Shown here: positions 32,059-46,060 of the stretch, in pieces | Layout of the letters: each line of letters opens with the position of its first letter | Position numbering within the stretch: the first letter of the stretch is position 1 | Assembly (NCBI GenBank): GCA_030159075.1 | Contig: BROG01000031.1 | Coordinates: 119,501-183,500, forward strand | DNA from: Atrina japonica | Lineage: Eukaryota > Mollusca > Bivalvia > Pterioida > Pinnidae | Direction of reading: 5' to 3' | DNA length: 64,000 nucleotides | Made by a program: the position numbers and the translations under genes | Notes under the pieces: model-generated | Seen by the model: the letters and a program-made list of their open reading frames with translations, nothing else | Database searches by the model: none | What the model was told of the DNA's origin: nothing

Positions 32059-32487
32059 ATGAATAATGTAGACGGACGTGGACGCCCTGGGATTGTTGAC
32101 ACTGAAAGACCACGCGCTAGGTCAGTATCTCCAGTCAGAGGAAGTTCAACACAGGTGTCAAAAGGGTCGGATGCCTTCCGAGAGGCAATGCAGCAGGTGT
32201 ATACAGATATGAGGGAACAGAAGAGGCAGGATAGATTGAACTCAGAGGAAGGGGACGAAGATTATAGTGATGAGGAGAGAGACAAATGTATGGATATAGA
32301 TTTATTTAGGAGATTTTCGGTTACGGAGCATGCTGCAAAATTAAATCCGCATAGAAGAGGGGCGGGAAGATATTTTTTTGGAAATAGAGAAATCCCGAAG
32401 CCAGACGAAAGAGTCACTCGCAGACGACATAGTATAGCAACAAGCGTGGTCTATGACCCATCGAAAAATATGTCTTCTGTCCACTAG
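32059..32487 (+). CDS. Short, apparently intronless protein gene, 142 aa, unknown function
   Basis: ATG 32059 in context TTCAAAATGA; stop TAG at 32485-32487; AATAAA at 32627-32632. The protein is hydrophilic: an Arg/Ser/Pro N-terminus (ERPRARSVSPVRGSS), a helical stretch (AFREAMQQVYTDMREQKRQD), an acidic run (EEGDEDYSDEERD), then RRFSVTEHAAK, HRRGAGRYFFGNREIPKP and RRRHSIATSVVYD. RRFS and RRHS look like basophilic kinase sites. An upstream ATG at 32048 opens a four-codon frame whose TGA overlaps the main ATG as ATGA. A possible splice acceptor at 32016-32018 would place the ATG near the start of a second exon. No family recognised; no lesions. Confidence 0.5.
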   Translation: MNNVDGRGRPGIVDTERPRARSVSPVRGSSTQVSKGSDAFREAMQQVYTDMREQKRQDRLNSEEGDEDYSDEERDKCMDIDLFRRFSVTEHAAKLNPHRRGAGRYFFGNREIPKPDERVTRRRHSIATSVVYDPSKNMSSVH

Positions 32488-32632
32488 TAGTGTTCAAATA
32501 TTTCTTCTCTTGTGAGCAATGCAATGTATATTTCCGAATTAATACTAGATTTTATCTGTTTATCCATGGGATGTATTTTATATCAAGATATAAAAACCCT
32601 ATATTTGGGCCTCTGGTATATGCCATAATAAA

Positions 32633-35480
32633 GATAACATTAAAAAGAGATCTGAATGATTCATTCCATCGGATAAGTAAAGAATGATTTTATTGCATTT
32701 TGAATGTGATTTTTTTACATTAGTGAATTTACCTGGATTTTCGAATGAAGTTTGTGATATTTTATGTACAAAGTCGTTTAAATTGGATGTATATGGATTC
32801 TCACATGAATGGTGTGATATGTAGATGAACAAATTCTTTTTGTTGGTGGATTTTATATATGTACGTACCCGTAAGTCTAGAAATCCATCGATTTTCAAAT
32901 TTCATAAAACATTTTTTTTTCGTAAAATCAAATACAGGTCTTAAAATACAGAGAAAAGAACAACTAGTTAACATAATGAATAATTAATCACCTAACTTAC
33001 AGAATGTCTGTCAGTATTAAGAGATTTTTATTAAAACTTTTTAGCCCGAAATTACTTTGTATTGACCTTAGATAGCTAAATTTATACGATCTTCGCCGAA
33101 GATACTCAATATAACCAGATAATGAGTGAATATTTCATGGAGGTAGAAGAGAATGTTCCATGAAGATCTTCAAATCTTATCATTATTAAAATCGTGTTAA
33201 CTGACGATGTTGCCCCTGCTACACTACTCCGATGAAAATTATATTTAGCTAAACTGTAGTAAGCACAAATTTACAATCCACTCCGAGTTCAGTAAATGTT
33301 TAGTTTTGTGTTTTTTTACAACTGCGTTTTATCTTTATAAATGTATTTTCATTGTAAAGTAACCATTTTGGGTAGATTGTAGTGTACTTTATGACAAACA
33401 ATTCGGTATACCTACAAATATGTACGTATAGTACATTTATCTGATAGTTATTTGTAGATTATTATAAAATGAACAGTAAATATATGTTTACATTAGCGCT
33501 TGACATAAACTAATTATCAGCATGATATCAAGTATAACGTTACAACTATTACGACACTAAACTGTCTTATAGTTTATATAGATAAGATGCACATCCTATT
33601 TGTACAGACTTGCAGATATTTTAAGCCAGTGGACTGTTTTATAAAGATTTAAGGTGTCACATATCTGCGCAATCATTGTATTGGATTACACATTAATTCT
33701 ATTTTAGTACATATTTATAGATAATAAGATTTAAGATTGCATTGTGTGTATGTCTGATTCACAACGTTACCTTAATAGTATTTTGAATGAAGTCACCTGT
33801 AGTCGCTACCTTTCCACTCATCATTTGCGAGGTAATATTGAAATCCATTATCTTTGCTAAAGATTTGTAGGAACAGAAACTTATAGGGAATAATAAGAGA
33901 TTGAATTGCGGTTACCGTTTATTTTGCAGTAAATTATTGTTTGCGATATTGCAATGTAATGCGTAGCATTTAACTGGAAAACAAAGAAACTGGCTATTAC
34001 AAAAATATAAAACCTACAAAAGAATGGAGAAGAAGTTCTAACACTTAACACATGTTGACTTGTATCGTATATAAAGAGTTGACGTTTTATTTGATTACTT
34101 TCTCAAATCTATTTCAAAGGCTGATCTTAATCATACTTTTGACTTTTTCGACCAATATATACAATTGTATTACATTTGTTGTAGGATGATATAAAAGTTT
34201 GCACGAATTGGACATACAGGCGCAGTCTTAGGGAAATATGAGTGTAGGGGAATATAAACATACATATCACCCATCAATTTAATGTCCTAAATCTTTTATC
34301 ATACTGGATTTTAAATACCAATAAACATCTTTCTGAAGTAATTTATTTATAATTTCACATTTTGTTGATCTCAAGGCTGAGCCATCCGTTATTGTTCTGG
34401 TTACTACTAAGACCGATTACCCTGATAAACATAAACAACATATTTATCTTAAACTAAACTATGAATACAGGACGTCAACACTTAACTGTATTTGCAAATG
34501 AATTCGACCTGTATCAGGTGACGCCATACTGTAGGGATCATAATCAACTCTTAACATTGTATGCACTTTATGGAATTATTTGTATCTTCTTATATTTAAA
34601 CATGAACGTTACCTTTTGAGACTTGTAATTCAATTTAACGATTAACAGAAATCGATGCCTTCGGATCTTAACTGGGCAACATAGGCCGTATCACATAACA
34701 TGGGTGTTTAGAAATGTTTTTACATTCACGACGTTACAAGCCTTGATCATAAAATCAAAGTTTAGCTGCCATTAATTTTACTAAAATATTTTGGATTGAA
34801 GTTTATTTATTGAAAATATTTACAAGTGCAGAGTAATTGTGATTGCGAGCAAATGAAAGCAATAGATTAGTTATAATGAGAAAATCCATATCTTGACATA
34901 ACCAGGCTTGAATTAGACAAACTTTAAAGTCTTGACATTTTTACAAAATTATCCTTATTGGCTGAGCTGCCGAAATATTGTGTGTAAATGTCATCATTTT
35001 TTTGCGTTATATTTTGCATATTAATAGCGACAACGTAGAGTTCTAGTCATGCAGATTGTAAAATGCTTTGTCACATTCAATTATAAGAATCATATATTAG
35101 CAGTTATAAGATTAGCGTTTGGTTATAAATATCATTGTGATATATGACAGAATAAAGCATGTGTTATCTTCTTTGGTCTTTGCCTCTGCTTTAGGTTTCT
35201 TATTGAGGTATTACAAACTCTAACACGATATAAATAAATTGGGTAAAATGAGAATAGTTTAATTTGAGGTGTTGGCATTTATTTTGCAAACATACACATA
35301 TACCTATATGTCTACCAAGGTGAAGTGGCACATCCTATTTCAGTCAGAAACCAAAACAAGCGGTCTACGTTCCAAAAGAAGGTTGTACAGGTAAACCATA
35401 TTACTTTGCACGAACACCATGCATTACTGCATCTCTAATACTTAAGTGACCCGTTGTATTTGTACACATGTTTCAATTTA
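32633..35480. other. Non-coding, nothing recognised
   Basis: AT-rich single-copy-looking sequence with no convincing exon, repeat or RNA gene. Confidence 0.5.
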
Positions 35481-35496
35481 CCTCGGTAGACCTATA

Positions 35497-35524
35497 CCTA
35501 CCTACCTACCTACCTACCTACCTA
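35497..35524. repeat. (CTAC)n microsatellite
   Basis: About seven CTAC units just left of the large minisatellite. Confidence 0.9.
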
Positions 35525-35559
35525 CTTAGTTATAGGTATTGTGGTTAATTGTACACTTA

Positions 35560-38500
35560 AAAAGTGGTCTAAAACAACAATGAGGTAAAGTGGTATAGTG
35601 GTATAGAGGTTCATTGTAAACCTACAATGTGGTCTAAAATAACAACGGGGTAAAGTGGTTCATTGTACACTTACAATATGGTCTAAAACAAACAATGGGA
35701 TATACTGGCTCATATACACTTTCAATATGGTCTAAAACAAAAAATGCGGTAAAGTGGCTCATTGTACAATTACAATATGGTCTAAACCAACAACGGGGTA
35801 TAATGGTTCATTGTACACCTACAATATCGTCTAAAAACAACGGGGTAAAGTGGTTCATTGTACACTTACAATGTAGTCTAAAACAACAACGGGGTATAGT
35901 GGTTCATTGTACACTTACAATATGGTCTCAAACAAACAATGGGGTAGAGTGGCTCATTGTACACTTACAATATGGTCTAAAACAAACAATGGGGTAGAGT
36001 GGCTCATTGTACACTTACAATATGGTCTAAAAACAAACAATGGGGTAGAGTGGCTCATTGTACACTTACAATATGGTCTAAAACAACAACGGGGTATAGT
36101 GGTTCATTGTACACTTACAATGTTGTCTAAAACAAACAATGGGGTAGAGTGGCTCATTGTACACTTACAATATGGTCTAAAACAAACAATGGGGTAGAGT
36201 GGTTCATTGTACACTTACAATATGGTCTCAAACAAACAATGGGGTAGAGTGGTTCATTGTACACTTACAATATGGTCTAAAACAACAACGGGGTATAGTG
36301 GTTCATTGTACACTTACATAGTCTAAAACAACAACGAGGTATAGTGGTTCATTGTACACTTACATAGTCTAAAACAACAACGAGGTATAGTGGTTCATTG
36401 TACACTTACAATATGGTCTAAAACAAACAATGGGGTAGAGTGGCTCATTGTACACTTACAATATGGTCTAAAACAAACAATGGGGTAGAGTGGCTCATTG
36501 TACACTTACAATATGGTCTAAAACAACAACGGGGTATAGTGGTTCATTGTACACTTACAATATGGTCTCAAACAAACAATGGGGTAGAGTGGCTCATTGT
36601 ACACTTACAATATGGTCTAAAACAACAACGGGGTATAGTGGTTCATTGTACACTTACAATATGGTCTAAAACAAACAATGGGGTAGAGTGGTTCATTGTA
36701 CACTTACAATATGGTCTAAAACAAACAATGGGGTAGAGTGGCTCATTGTACACTTACAATATGGTCTAAAACAAAACAATGGGGTTTCAGTAGTGGTCTC
36801 AAACAATGTACACTTACAATATGGTCTAAAACAAACAATGGGGTAGAGTGGTTCATTGTACACTTACAATATGGTCTAAAACAAACAATGGGGTAGAGTG
36901 GCTCATTGTACACTTACAATATGGTCTAAAACAACAACGGGGTATAGTGGTTCATTGTACACTTACAATATGGTCTCAAACAAACAATGGGGTAGAGTGG
37001 CTCATTGTACACTTACAATGGGATCTGAAACAACAACGTGGTATAGTGGTTTATTGAACACCTACAATATGGTCTAATAAGACAACGGGGTAGAGTGGTT
37101 CATTGTACACTTACAATGTGGTCTAAAACAACAACGGGGTAGAGTGGTTCATTGTACACTTACAATATGGTCTAAAACAAACAACGGGGTATAGTGGTTC
37201 ATTGTACACTTACAATGTAGTCTAAAACAGCGGGTTAAAGTGGTTCAATGTACACTTACAATGTCGTTTGAAACAACAACGGGGTAAAGTGGTTCATTGT
37301 ACACTTACAATGTGGTTTAAAGCAACGGGGTATAGTGGTTTATTGTACAATATCAATGTGGTTTAAAACATCAACGGGGTAAAGTGGTTCATTGTACACA
37401 TACAATGTGGTTTAAAACAACAACGAGGTCAAGTGGTTCATTGTACACCTACAATATGGTCTAATAAGACAACAGGGTAGAGTGTTTGATTGTACACTCA
37501 CAATGTGGTCTAAAACACAACAACGGGGTACACTCACAATGTGGTCTAAAACAACAACGGGGTAAAGTGGTTCATTGTATACTTACAATGTGGTCTGAAA
37601 CAACAACGGGGTATAGTGGTTCATTGTACACTTACAATATGGTCTCCAAAAAGAACGGGGCAAAGTGGTTCATTGTAGAATTACAATATGGTCTAAAACA
37701 ACAACGGGGTTAATTGGTTCATTGTACACTTTCAATGTGGTCTGAAACAACAGCATTTTAAAGTGGCTCATTCTACACTAATAATATGGTATAAAACAAC
37801 AACGGGGCAAAGTGAATTATTGTAGAATTACAATATGGTCTAAAACAACAGCGGGGTAAAGTGGTTCATTGTACAAATACAATGTGGTCTAAAACAACAA
37901 CAGGGTATAGTGGTTACTCTTACAATGTAATCTAAAACAACTACGGGGTAAAGTGGTCCATTGTACACTTACAATGTGATATAAAACAACAACGGGGTAT
38001 AGTGGTTCATTGTACACCTACACTATGGTGTAAAACAACAACGGGTTAAAGTGGGTCATTGTACACTTACAATGTGATATAAAACAACAACGGGGTATAG
38101 TGGTTCATTGTACACCTACACTATGGTGTAAAACAACAACGGGTTAAAGTGGGTCATTGTACACTTACAATGTGATATAAAACAACAACGGGGTATAGTG
38201 GTTCATTGTACACCTACACTATGGTGTAAAACAACAACGGGTTAAAGTGGGTCATTGTACACTCACAATATGGTCTGAAAGAAGAACGGGGCAAAGTGAT
38301 TCATTGTAGAATTACAATATGGTGTAAAACAACAATGGGGTGAGGTGGTTCATTGTACAAATACAATGTTGTCTAAAACAAACAATGGGGTAGAGTGGTT
38401 CATTGTACACTTACAATATGGTCTAAAACAAACAATGGGGTAGAGTGGCTCATTGTACACTTACAATATGGTCTAAAACAAACAATGGGGTAGAGTGGCT

Positions 38501-39545
38501 CATTGTACACTTACAATATGGTCTAAAACAACAACGGGGTAGAGTGGCTCATTGTACACTTACAATTTGGTCTAAAACAAACAATGGGGTAGAGTGGCTC
38601 ATTGTACACTTACAATATGGTCTAAAACAAACAATGGGGTAGAGTGGCTCATTGTACACTTACAATATGGTCTAAAACAAACAATGGGGTAGAGTGGCTC
38701 ATTGTACACTTACAATATGGTCTAAAACAAACAATGGGGTAGAGTGGCTCATTGTACACTTACAATATGGTCTAAAACAAACAATGGGGTAGAGTGGCTC
38801 ATTGTACACTTACAATATGGTCTAAAACAAACAATGGGGTAGAGTGGCTCATTGTACACTTACAATATGGTCTAAAACAAACAATGGGGTAGAGTGGCTC
38901 ATTGTACACTTACAATATGGTCTAAAACAAACAATGGGGTAGAGTGGCTCATTGTACACTTACAATATGGTCTAAAACAAACAATGGGGTAGAGTGGCTC
39001 ATTGTACACTTACAATTTGGTCTCAAACAAACAACGGGGTAGAGTGGCTCATTGTACACTTACAATATGGTTTCAATGAAGAACGGGGCAAAGTGATTCA
39101 TTGTACACTTACAATATGGTCTAAAACAAACAACAGGGTAGAGTGGCTCATTGTACACTTACAATATGGTCTAAAACAAACAATGGGGTAGAGTGGCTCA
39201 TTGTACACTTACAATTTGGTCTCAAACAAACAATGGGGTAGAGTGGCTCATTGTACACTTACAATATGGTCTAAAACAAACAATGGGGTAAAGTGGCTCA
39301 TTGTACACTTACAATATGGTCTAAAACAAACAACGGGGTAGAGTGGCTCATTGTACACTTACAATATGGTCTAAAACAAACAATGGGGTAGAGTGGCTCA
39401 TTGTACACTTACAATATGGTCTAAAACAAACAATGGGGTAGAGTGGCTCATTGTACACTTACAATATGGTCTAAAACAAACAATGGGGTAGAGTGGCTCA
39501 TTGTACACTTACAATATGGTCTCAAACAAACAATGGGGTATAGTG
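35560..39545. repeat. 4-kb minisatellite of 48-51-bp units
   Basis: The unit carries GTGGCTCATTGTACACTTAC, AATATGGTCTAAAACAAACA and ATGGGGTAGA. About 80 copies. Two main variants alternate (AAACAAACAATGGGGTAGAG and AAACAACAACGGGGTATAG). Copies at about 38600-39000 are almost identical 50-mers, while the ends (35560-35900, 37200-37900) are diverged. At about 37970-38250 a two-unit (98-bp) higher-order repeat is reiterated three times. Many 60-100-codon frames run through it because few stops occur in the unit; they are not genes. Confidence 0.95.
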
Positions 39546-40699
39546 GTCCATTACATTTTGTTCTAAAATAGAGGAAAATGGTGGGGATCGACACACATAC
39601 CATTTGATTTAAAACAGTGAAAATATTGGTTAAATACGCAAGTACAATTTGGTCTAAAAATGAAAATGGTTCTTGGCACACGTTCAGTTTGTTCTGAAAC
39701 GAAAAAGGAAGATTTTTTTCTAGACATTCGTTCGAATAGCTGTAAATATGTTTCTGTTATCTGTAGATATATTGATCAACACAAAATATGGTTAAAAAAA
39801 CAACATTTCAGTCTGCACAAAAAAAAATATGCCATTAGATGTTACGATTCCCTGTCTGTAAAATAATATATAAACCAAAGTGACATTTGTTTCTGTCGGT
39901 CAGATTACTAACTGATGTATGACAGTGTTTTCCTTGTCAAGATATTAATGTTTTTCTGACGAAGAGTCCCAATAGGTCAGAAAATTAACCCATGTTTTTT
40001 TTCTGTAATAGCCTAATAATAGCTATTAGATGTTACAGTTTTTCTTTCAATAGTAAACATCTATCGCACTAAATGAGTAACATGATTCTCAACTTCAAGG
40101 CTAGGTAATCTATTAAAATATATTCCTACACATTTGTTTACATGGTGCTATCAATAATGGAGTATAAACTATATGTCAGTGCACCGAATCTTGCATTATG
40201 ATAGGTTTGCATAAATTTTACATCTCTTTCTATAAACACATACTTATCTGTTGAAACGATAATTTGTCAATTCGTGATTTTTTTGATAAGTAAACACAAC
40301 ATTTTTATATATCATTTAAGTAATTACTGATATAAGGATATACATTGGACAGTCTGTGGAGAACGATTAAAGAATACCAATGTCATAACATAAATGGTCC
40401 GTTTTGGACACATGATATACAATTTAAATTTAACCAAATCCGATTTTATTCGTAGTTACATGACAAATGGTTTATTGTTGATTTTTACATCAGAGAATAA
40501 ATATTGACCATTTATTGTATCAATGTGACAAATACGGGTACAGCTTGTCCCAGTAAGATGTTTATTTGTTTAAATAACGGTTACATGTACTATAAAGTGT
40601 TGTGGAAATGCACCAAGCACAAGAACAACAACTTTGAGTTTGATATTTTGAATTTTAAACAGCGTTGTCCGCCACACTCAACAACTTTTCTGTTATATT
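39546..40699. other. Non-coding, nothing recognised
   Basis: The first 150 bp look like a decayed continuation of the minisatellite; the rest holds no gene seen. Confidence 0.5.
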
Positions 40700-40878
40700 G
40701 TGGTGACAAGTTTTAGTGGTGGATGAGAGAAGCCGGTTGTCATATACGAGGGAAGAGACCACCGATCTTCAGCAAGACACCTGGTAAACATTATCACAAA
40801 AATCAGCTCGAACCTGACCAGAAGTAAGAGACTACATGGTTCAAACGCGATGCTCTAACCACTCGACCACGGCGACCC
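40700..40878 (-). repeat. tRNA-derived SINE, family 2, with promoter boxes
   Basis: On the minus strand the head reads GTCGCCGTGGTCGAGTGGTT AGAGCATCG (box A region, like a Ser/Leu tRNA), with GGTTCGAGCTG as box B. The body contains GGTGGTCTCTTCCCTCG and an AGCCGG...TGGTGG segment. The body matches 48814-48945. The real 3' tail is missing. Confidence 0.75.
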
Positions 40879-40880
40879 AA

Positions 40881-41780
40881 CAAATTATGCATATAGATGC
40901 TTACCAGATCCAGCCTATATCTAAAAGCTAAGCATGGAATTTACAAGAAGTTAGTCGAGGTGATCAAAATATATTTGAGAGTGAATGTTTGTTTTATTGG
41001 TAATTTCCTTCATCTAAAACAGGGTGACAAAAGGGACAAGACTTTTTATTTTTTTTAATTCAAATAAAACCACATTTTGCATAATTTCAATACAATTGTC
41101 GACATTTAACTTTAATGTTTTAAACTTCCAGTGTTTGTGTGGTTTTCGTTTCAGACACGTCCCTAGGGTCCTTATATAGTACTGGTGAGCTCTGCCGGAT
41201 ACAAAGTTGCAGTGTCACTTTTTTAATGTAAATAAGGAATTGTGACATAAAGAACTGAATTATCTGTTAAAATGACAAATTCCTGAAAACAGAAAACTTT
41301 GACATTTTAAAAATACTCAATGAAACATTTAAATACTTTTACTTCATAGATTATTTTGTTGGATAAGTTTGATCAACGTTGCCTCAGAAAGAACTCTGTT
41401 AACATTTTGATAATATATGTGATTTTATATAAAATATATACTGAAATAAATCCTCAGTTTGGTCACCAGGTAAATGTGACCTGCCATGAAATTCCTTCTT
41501 ATATGTAAATGACACATTTACCAAAACATGATAAAATGGTATTATTCTTGAAACCACTTTATCTTCAAGGAGGTTCCAGCTAATTCATACGCTTAAGATG
41601 TTAAAATTGTTCTCGTCTGATTCGAACCCCAATTTTTACACTGTACGAGAGTGCAAATTCTACAAGCGAGGTTATAAAAGTATTAAAGTTAGCATATTAT
41701 AGAAGGTATTTGATAAAATATACATAAATCATCAGGTTACAAAATTGACAGCTCACATTATGTATAAAAAGATATCACGT
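40881..41780. other. Non-coding, nothing recognised
   Basis: AT-rich, no exon or repeat family identified. Confidence 0.5.
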
Positions 41781-41968
41781 TGTTGTTGTTGTATTTTTGT
41801 TTAACGTCCCCTCAAGAATCTATCACTCATATGGAGACGTCACCAAATTGTGGTGAAAGGGCTTTTAATTTTGGCCTATGTTCGGCACTTACGGCCATTG
41901 GGCAGTGACTGATTTTTAATGTGCAGGCACCTACAGCGACATGGAACGTCGGTTTTTGCTGTATCCGA
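41781..41968 (-). repeat. tRNA-derived SINE, family 1, diverged 5'-truncated copy
   Basis: Minus-strand match to the family 1 body and tail (GTTTAACGTCCC, CATATGGAGACGTCACC, GGCCTATG, CTTACGGCCATTG), with several substitutions; head missing. Confidence 0.8.
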
Positions 41969-42011
41969 GGTATCACGTAAAAGGTAATCATATTTCATTA
42001 CATACATTATT

Positions 42012-42868
42012 TGAACAAACACGAACCTTTGAAAATTTAGAGGTAGGGTTAGGTGCCATGGAGGGGTATTTATCATTTGTTGACCGGTTACACCCGCCGT
42101 GAGTCCTCAGTCAAATGCAAAGGAAATAAGTGAGGAACAAATCCTCGTCACAGTTGTGTAATTGCATCGCGATTGTAATCGCAAACTATCATACCGACCA
42201 TATATTTGCGGAACGTTGACAACAAACAAGATTTTTTATATCCCTGTGTCAATAACTTGTCAGTAATTAGTTTACCTCTGTTTGTGAAATGTTCATACAT
42301 CGAACATGGTCTGATATATCGGATCAATTGTGAGATATAAACACTGTATGCAGGTGATTGTGGTATATTTCTACTTAAATATGGAAATTTACGATGGGAA
42401 AGCCGAAATCGTCGCGTTTAAGGTAGTTTGGATGTTAATTTGCTGCCGTTGTCTATAGTAAGTAAAATGTCCAAATGTGTCTTTAATTCTTTGTTCGTTG
42501 CGATTTTTCACGTTGACATATATATGACAATTGTGATTATTAATTGACAAAATGTCGTCGATGAATCTAAATATCAAGTTAATCTTCTTTTGATTCAGAA
42601 AATTTGGAATGGAGTCTGCTTCGTATGAATAAATGGACAGGTCAGCCAATTAAGGGATACAATTGGTCCCCATGGAAATGCCGACAGTTTGCTGAAAGAC
42701 ATGGCCTCCAAAACATTACAAATATCTTGTATATTAAACATTCAAGCATCCTATTATATCAACTTCAGTCTATTTCTGTGTAGAATCAGAGTGGTGTTGG
42801 ACGAAATAAGTATAATTATAACCAATGACTAGATACTTATATATTCGGGTACCACTTTTAGTGACAAA
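42012..42868 (-). pseudogene. Retroelement family B, RT relic with partial tail
   Basis: The minus strand carries motif B (CCCATGGAAATGCCGACAGT region), FRFIDDILSINN (motif C, about 42540-42585), the KRDDFGFPIVNF region, the thumb, and part of the tail. The frame is broken in several places. It abuts the SINE at 41781-41968. Confidence 0.85.
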
Positions 42869-42950
42869 AAAATGTTGAAAATGTGTAATGAGTAGAACAG
42901 TTGTTTGTTTTGATACTATGGATTTGAGAAAAATGGTATGTGTTCAAACA

Positions 42951-43002
42951 CACACACACACAAACACGCGCGCGCGTGTGTGTGTGTGTGTGTGTGTGTG
43001 TG
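42951..43002. repeat. (CA)n/(CG)n/(GT)n palindromic microsatellite
   Basis: CACACACA, then CGCGCGCG, then GTGTGT; alternating purine-pyrimidine with a self-complementary centre. Confidence 0.9.
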
Positions 43003-43482
43003 TCGTAGTACAGTTAATATTTAAAATTGTGAAGTGTTTTATTTTTCAGGTTTAAAGTAGGAGTTTGACACATGTTGTACAAGATATATCATGGTGCTAT
43101 CACTTAGATAATAAAGTATGTGTGTAACAAAATTGGCAGGATAACAGAATAGATAAGTTCACTGGATGCATCTTAAATCCACGCAAACAAATCATTCCTA
43201 TGCTAATTTAACGAAGATAAATATCTTTCAACATACTTAAAAGACATGCGCTTGAACATATATGTTAAATCGAGGGATTTTCACGCCATGAATACGAAAG
43301 TTCAAAAGCAGAACAGATAAAAAACTTTAAAATAATATGAATGCTGATACAAAAACTGCAATCAAGTGACACGTTGGGAATACATGTAGATACATTCGTC
43401 GACCTGTTAAATGCTATGCCGTCTAAACGCAGATACACAATTTTTTTCATACTACAGTACAGACAATATTGTTATTTTGTAG

Positions 43483-43483
43483 G

Positions 43484-43514
<31 letters not shown>
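43483..43514. repeat. (AAT)n microsatellite
   Basis: About ten AAT units. Confidence 0.9.
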
Positions 43515-43515
<1 letters not shown>

Positions 43516-43769
43516 TATAATATTTTCAAATAACTTAAAAGCTGAAAACGTAATTACAATGTCAACACAATAGCCAACATGTCGACATAATAGTGAACTC
43601 AACATACTAGCATGAAATATGATCGTCAATGGGGTCGACATAGACAGGATGTTTCACGTGAACGCAAAAAGGCCTAATACTAATATGCCAACATGATATG
43701 ATCAGGTCATCATAAAACTGGCCACTTTATAGTTCAATGGACAACATAATTTCACCGTCGACGAAATTA

Positions 43770-44225
43770 CATATCAAACTAACAGATATTCAAACATGTC
43801 GACATAGCTTTCTGACGAATCAACATGATATTAAACTTGTCGATATAACTCTACCGAGTTGCACAAACATGTCAGCATAGCTGTTATCGAGTCAACATGA
43901 CATCAAATTTGTCGACATAGCCGTCTAACAAATCATTAAATACCCGTCATATAGACAAAGCACAAGTCTGTTGAGTCAACATGACATCAAAATGTCGACA
44001 TAACTGTCTGTCGAGTTAGGATAAGGGGTATAGCTTTTTGTCGAGTCAATATTATATGAATCGCATCGGCATACCTGTATGTGGAGTCAACATGATATCA
44101 AACATGTTAACAAGGTGTCTAATAAATCACATATCAAACATGTCGACATAGCTGTTTGTCGAGTAAACGTGAGATTCAACATGTCAATAAAGCTGTCTAC
44201 CAAGTCAACATAATATCGAACATAT
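43770..44225. repeat. Degenerate ~42-bp tandem repeat
   Basis: Recurrent GTCGACATAGCTGTCTG, CGAGTCAACATGA and TATCAAACATGTC blocks, heavily diverged. It runs into a family B element at its right end. Confidence 0.75.
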
Positions 44226-44247
44226 CGACCCAGTCATCTGTCCAAAG

Positions 44248-44655
44248 CATAAATGTGATCCAATATGCCAGCGCGTGTTCAGCATATGAACATTTCTTAT
44301 ACACTTGTAAATTACTGACTGACTAATTATTGACACAGGGATATCGAAAACCGCATTTGATGTCAACATTCCGCTAATTGCACGGCCCTGTTTGCGATTA
44401 CTCTGTTCCACTAAGTGAAATGTTGAGTTGCCTTTTCGTTAGCGGTTGTTGAAACGTCATACCAATTGTGACGAGGATTCAGTCCTCATGTATTTCATTT
44501 GGATTGACTGTGGACTCACGGAGGGTGTGACCGGTCGACAAGGGATGATTACTCCTGGTACCTGATCCCATCTCTTGGTTTGCAGAAGTCCGTGTTTGTC
44601 CATTTTACTAGATTTGTGTCTATATCCTACACATCCTAAAGATCTGTGTCTTTTT
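44248..44655 (+). mobile_element. Retroelement family B, thumb and tail fragment
   Basis: Starts in the ATCCAATATGCCAGCGCGTG region (RYARACTTYE in intact copies), continues through the thumb and the CTCACGGAGGGTGTGACCGG tail, and ends near ATCCTAAAGATCTGTG. Several indels. Confidence 0.8.
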
Positions 44656-45808
44656 TATATCTTTATCTGTGATATTTCATATTATCACTGATACCGGACA
44701 GTCACCTTATAACTACGATGCATAGACAATCAGAGGTGTGAGATCGACTACAATTTACGCAAATAACGTAAAGAACAAAACATTGTACACTCACAATGAA
44801 TTAGAAGGACATTTTTGTTTGTTGATAAAGCGTCCCTGAAAGCAATTTGTAATGCGATACGAGGAAGTGATACGGATAGCCTTGAATTATAAGTACTAAC
44901 GCGCATGCCTATAAAAAATTAACAATTTGTGGGATTCCATTACAGTATTAATTCTGCAACTACGCAGTAAGTCGTTTATTGAAATTAACCAGTGGGTCGA
45001 TACGGGTCTTTAATAAATAAAGTGATTTATTTCTATCGTACATAAAAATCCATTTTCATCTTTGAATAGCACGTCGGTGTATACCTTTATTATACAAATC
45101 AAAGTTAATTGTTAGAAACTGTTTTGGGAATTAACATCATCAGGTTTATTCTGAGCATAAGTAGAATTCAAAGACCAAATATGTAAATAATAATTCCATT
45201 ATATCATGATCAGCATATTGAAGAGATTTTAAATATATTAAATTGACATCAGACACTTTTCTAAAAGTAAAACGTTTTTAAAATAACAACAAAGTGAGAC
45301 GGAAATACATTACATGTATATGTATTGAAATGAAGCATACATGGATGTACGTGTTTTCATATCAGACATCCAAATCTATCAAAAATAAGTCCTCACAGAC
45401 ATACATTAAATTTATCTTTGGTAATCGTCCAACATGGGAAATTTGACGTGACTCCAAATTTCAGTGCATAATGTACACGTAATGATAAAAGTATATATGC
45501 CACAAAAACGTCCACATTAAGGATACTGGGAAATTGTGATTAATAAAGAAAGTGCAACATGCATGCATGCCCACAATATTTTAACATCAAAAGCAATAAA
45601 ATTCAAGTAGCTGACGAGTCATTTTACATATTTTCAAGCGTTATGGATTTTACACGAGTGATTAAATTAAGTGATTCTCAAGATGACAGTGTTATTAGGA
45701 AAAGTCGATATATTTTAGTCTGTATGAATTACATAAAAATAAAATGGATTCTAAGCTAATTTTATGTTCGTATGAATTCTCTTAAATGTTAAAAACTATA
45801 AAGATTGC

Positions 45809-45841
<33 letters not shown>

Positions 45842-46060
45842 TGTGTGTGTGTGTGTGTGTATTTGTATTTGTATGTGTATGTGTTTGTGTGTGTGTGTAT
45901 GTGTGTGTGTGTGTGTGTGTTTGTGATCAGTGATTTTAGATGGATGTACATCAGATATAATCATACATCATGGTTGAGTTTTAATGCTAGACACGTACTG
46001 GATTTTTGCAAATAACACATTCTTTTACACTATGTATCTTTGTGATTGACAACTTTGATT
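44656..46060. other. Non-coding, with a (GA)n(GT)n microsatellite
   Basis: Simple repeats at 45809-45920: GAGA then GTGT. No gene seen in the remainder. Confidence 0.6.

Noticed and set aside
35695..39191. Chain of 65-100-codon plus-strand frames with a repeated peptide
   Set aside because: They are the 50-bp minisatellite read in rotating frames; a start every few units and no single continuous frame.
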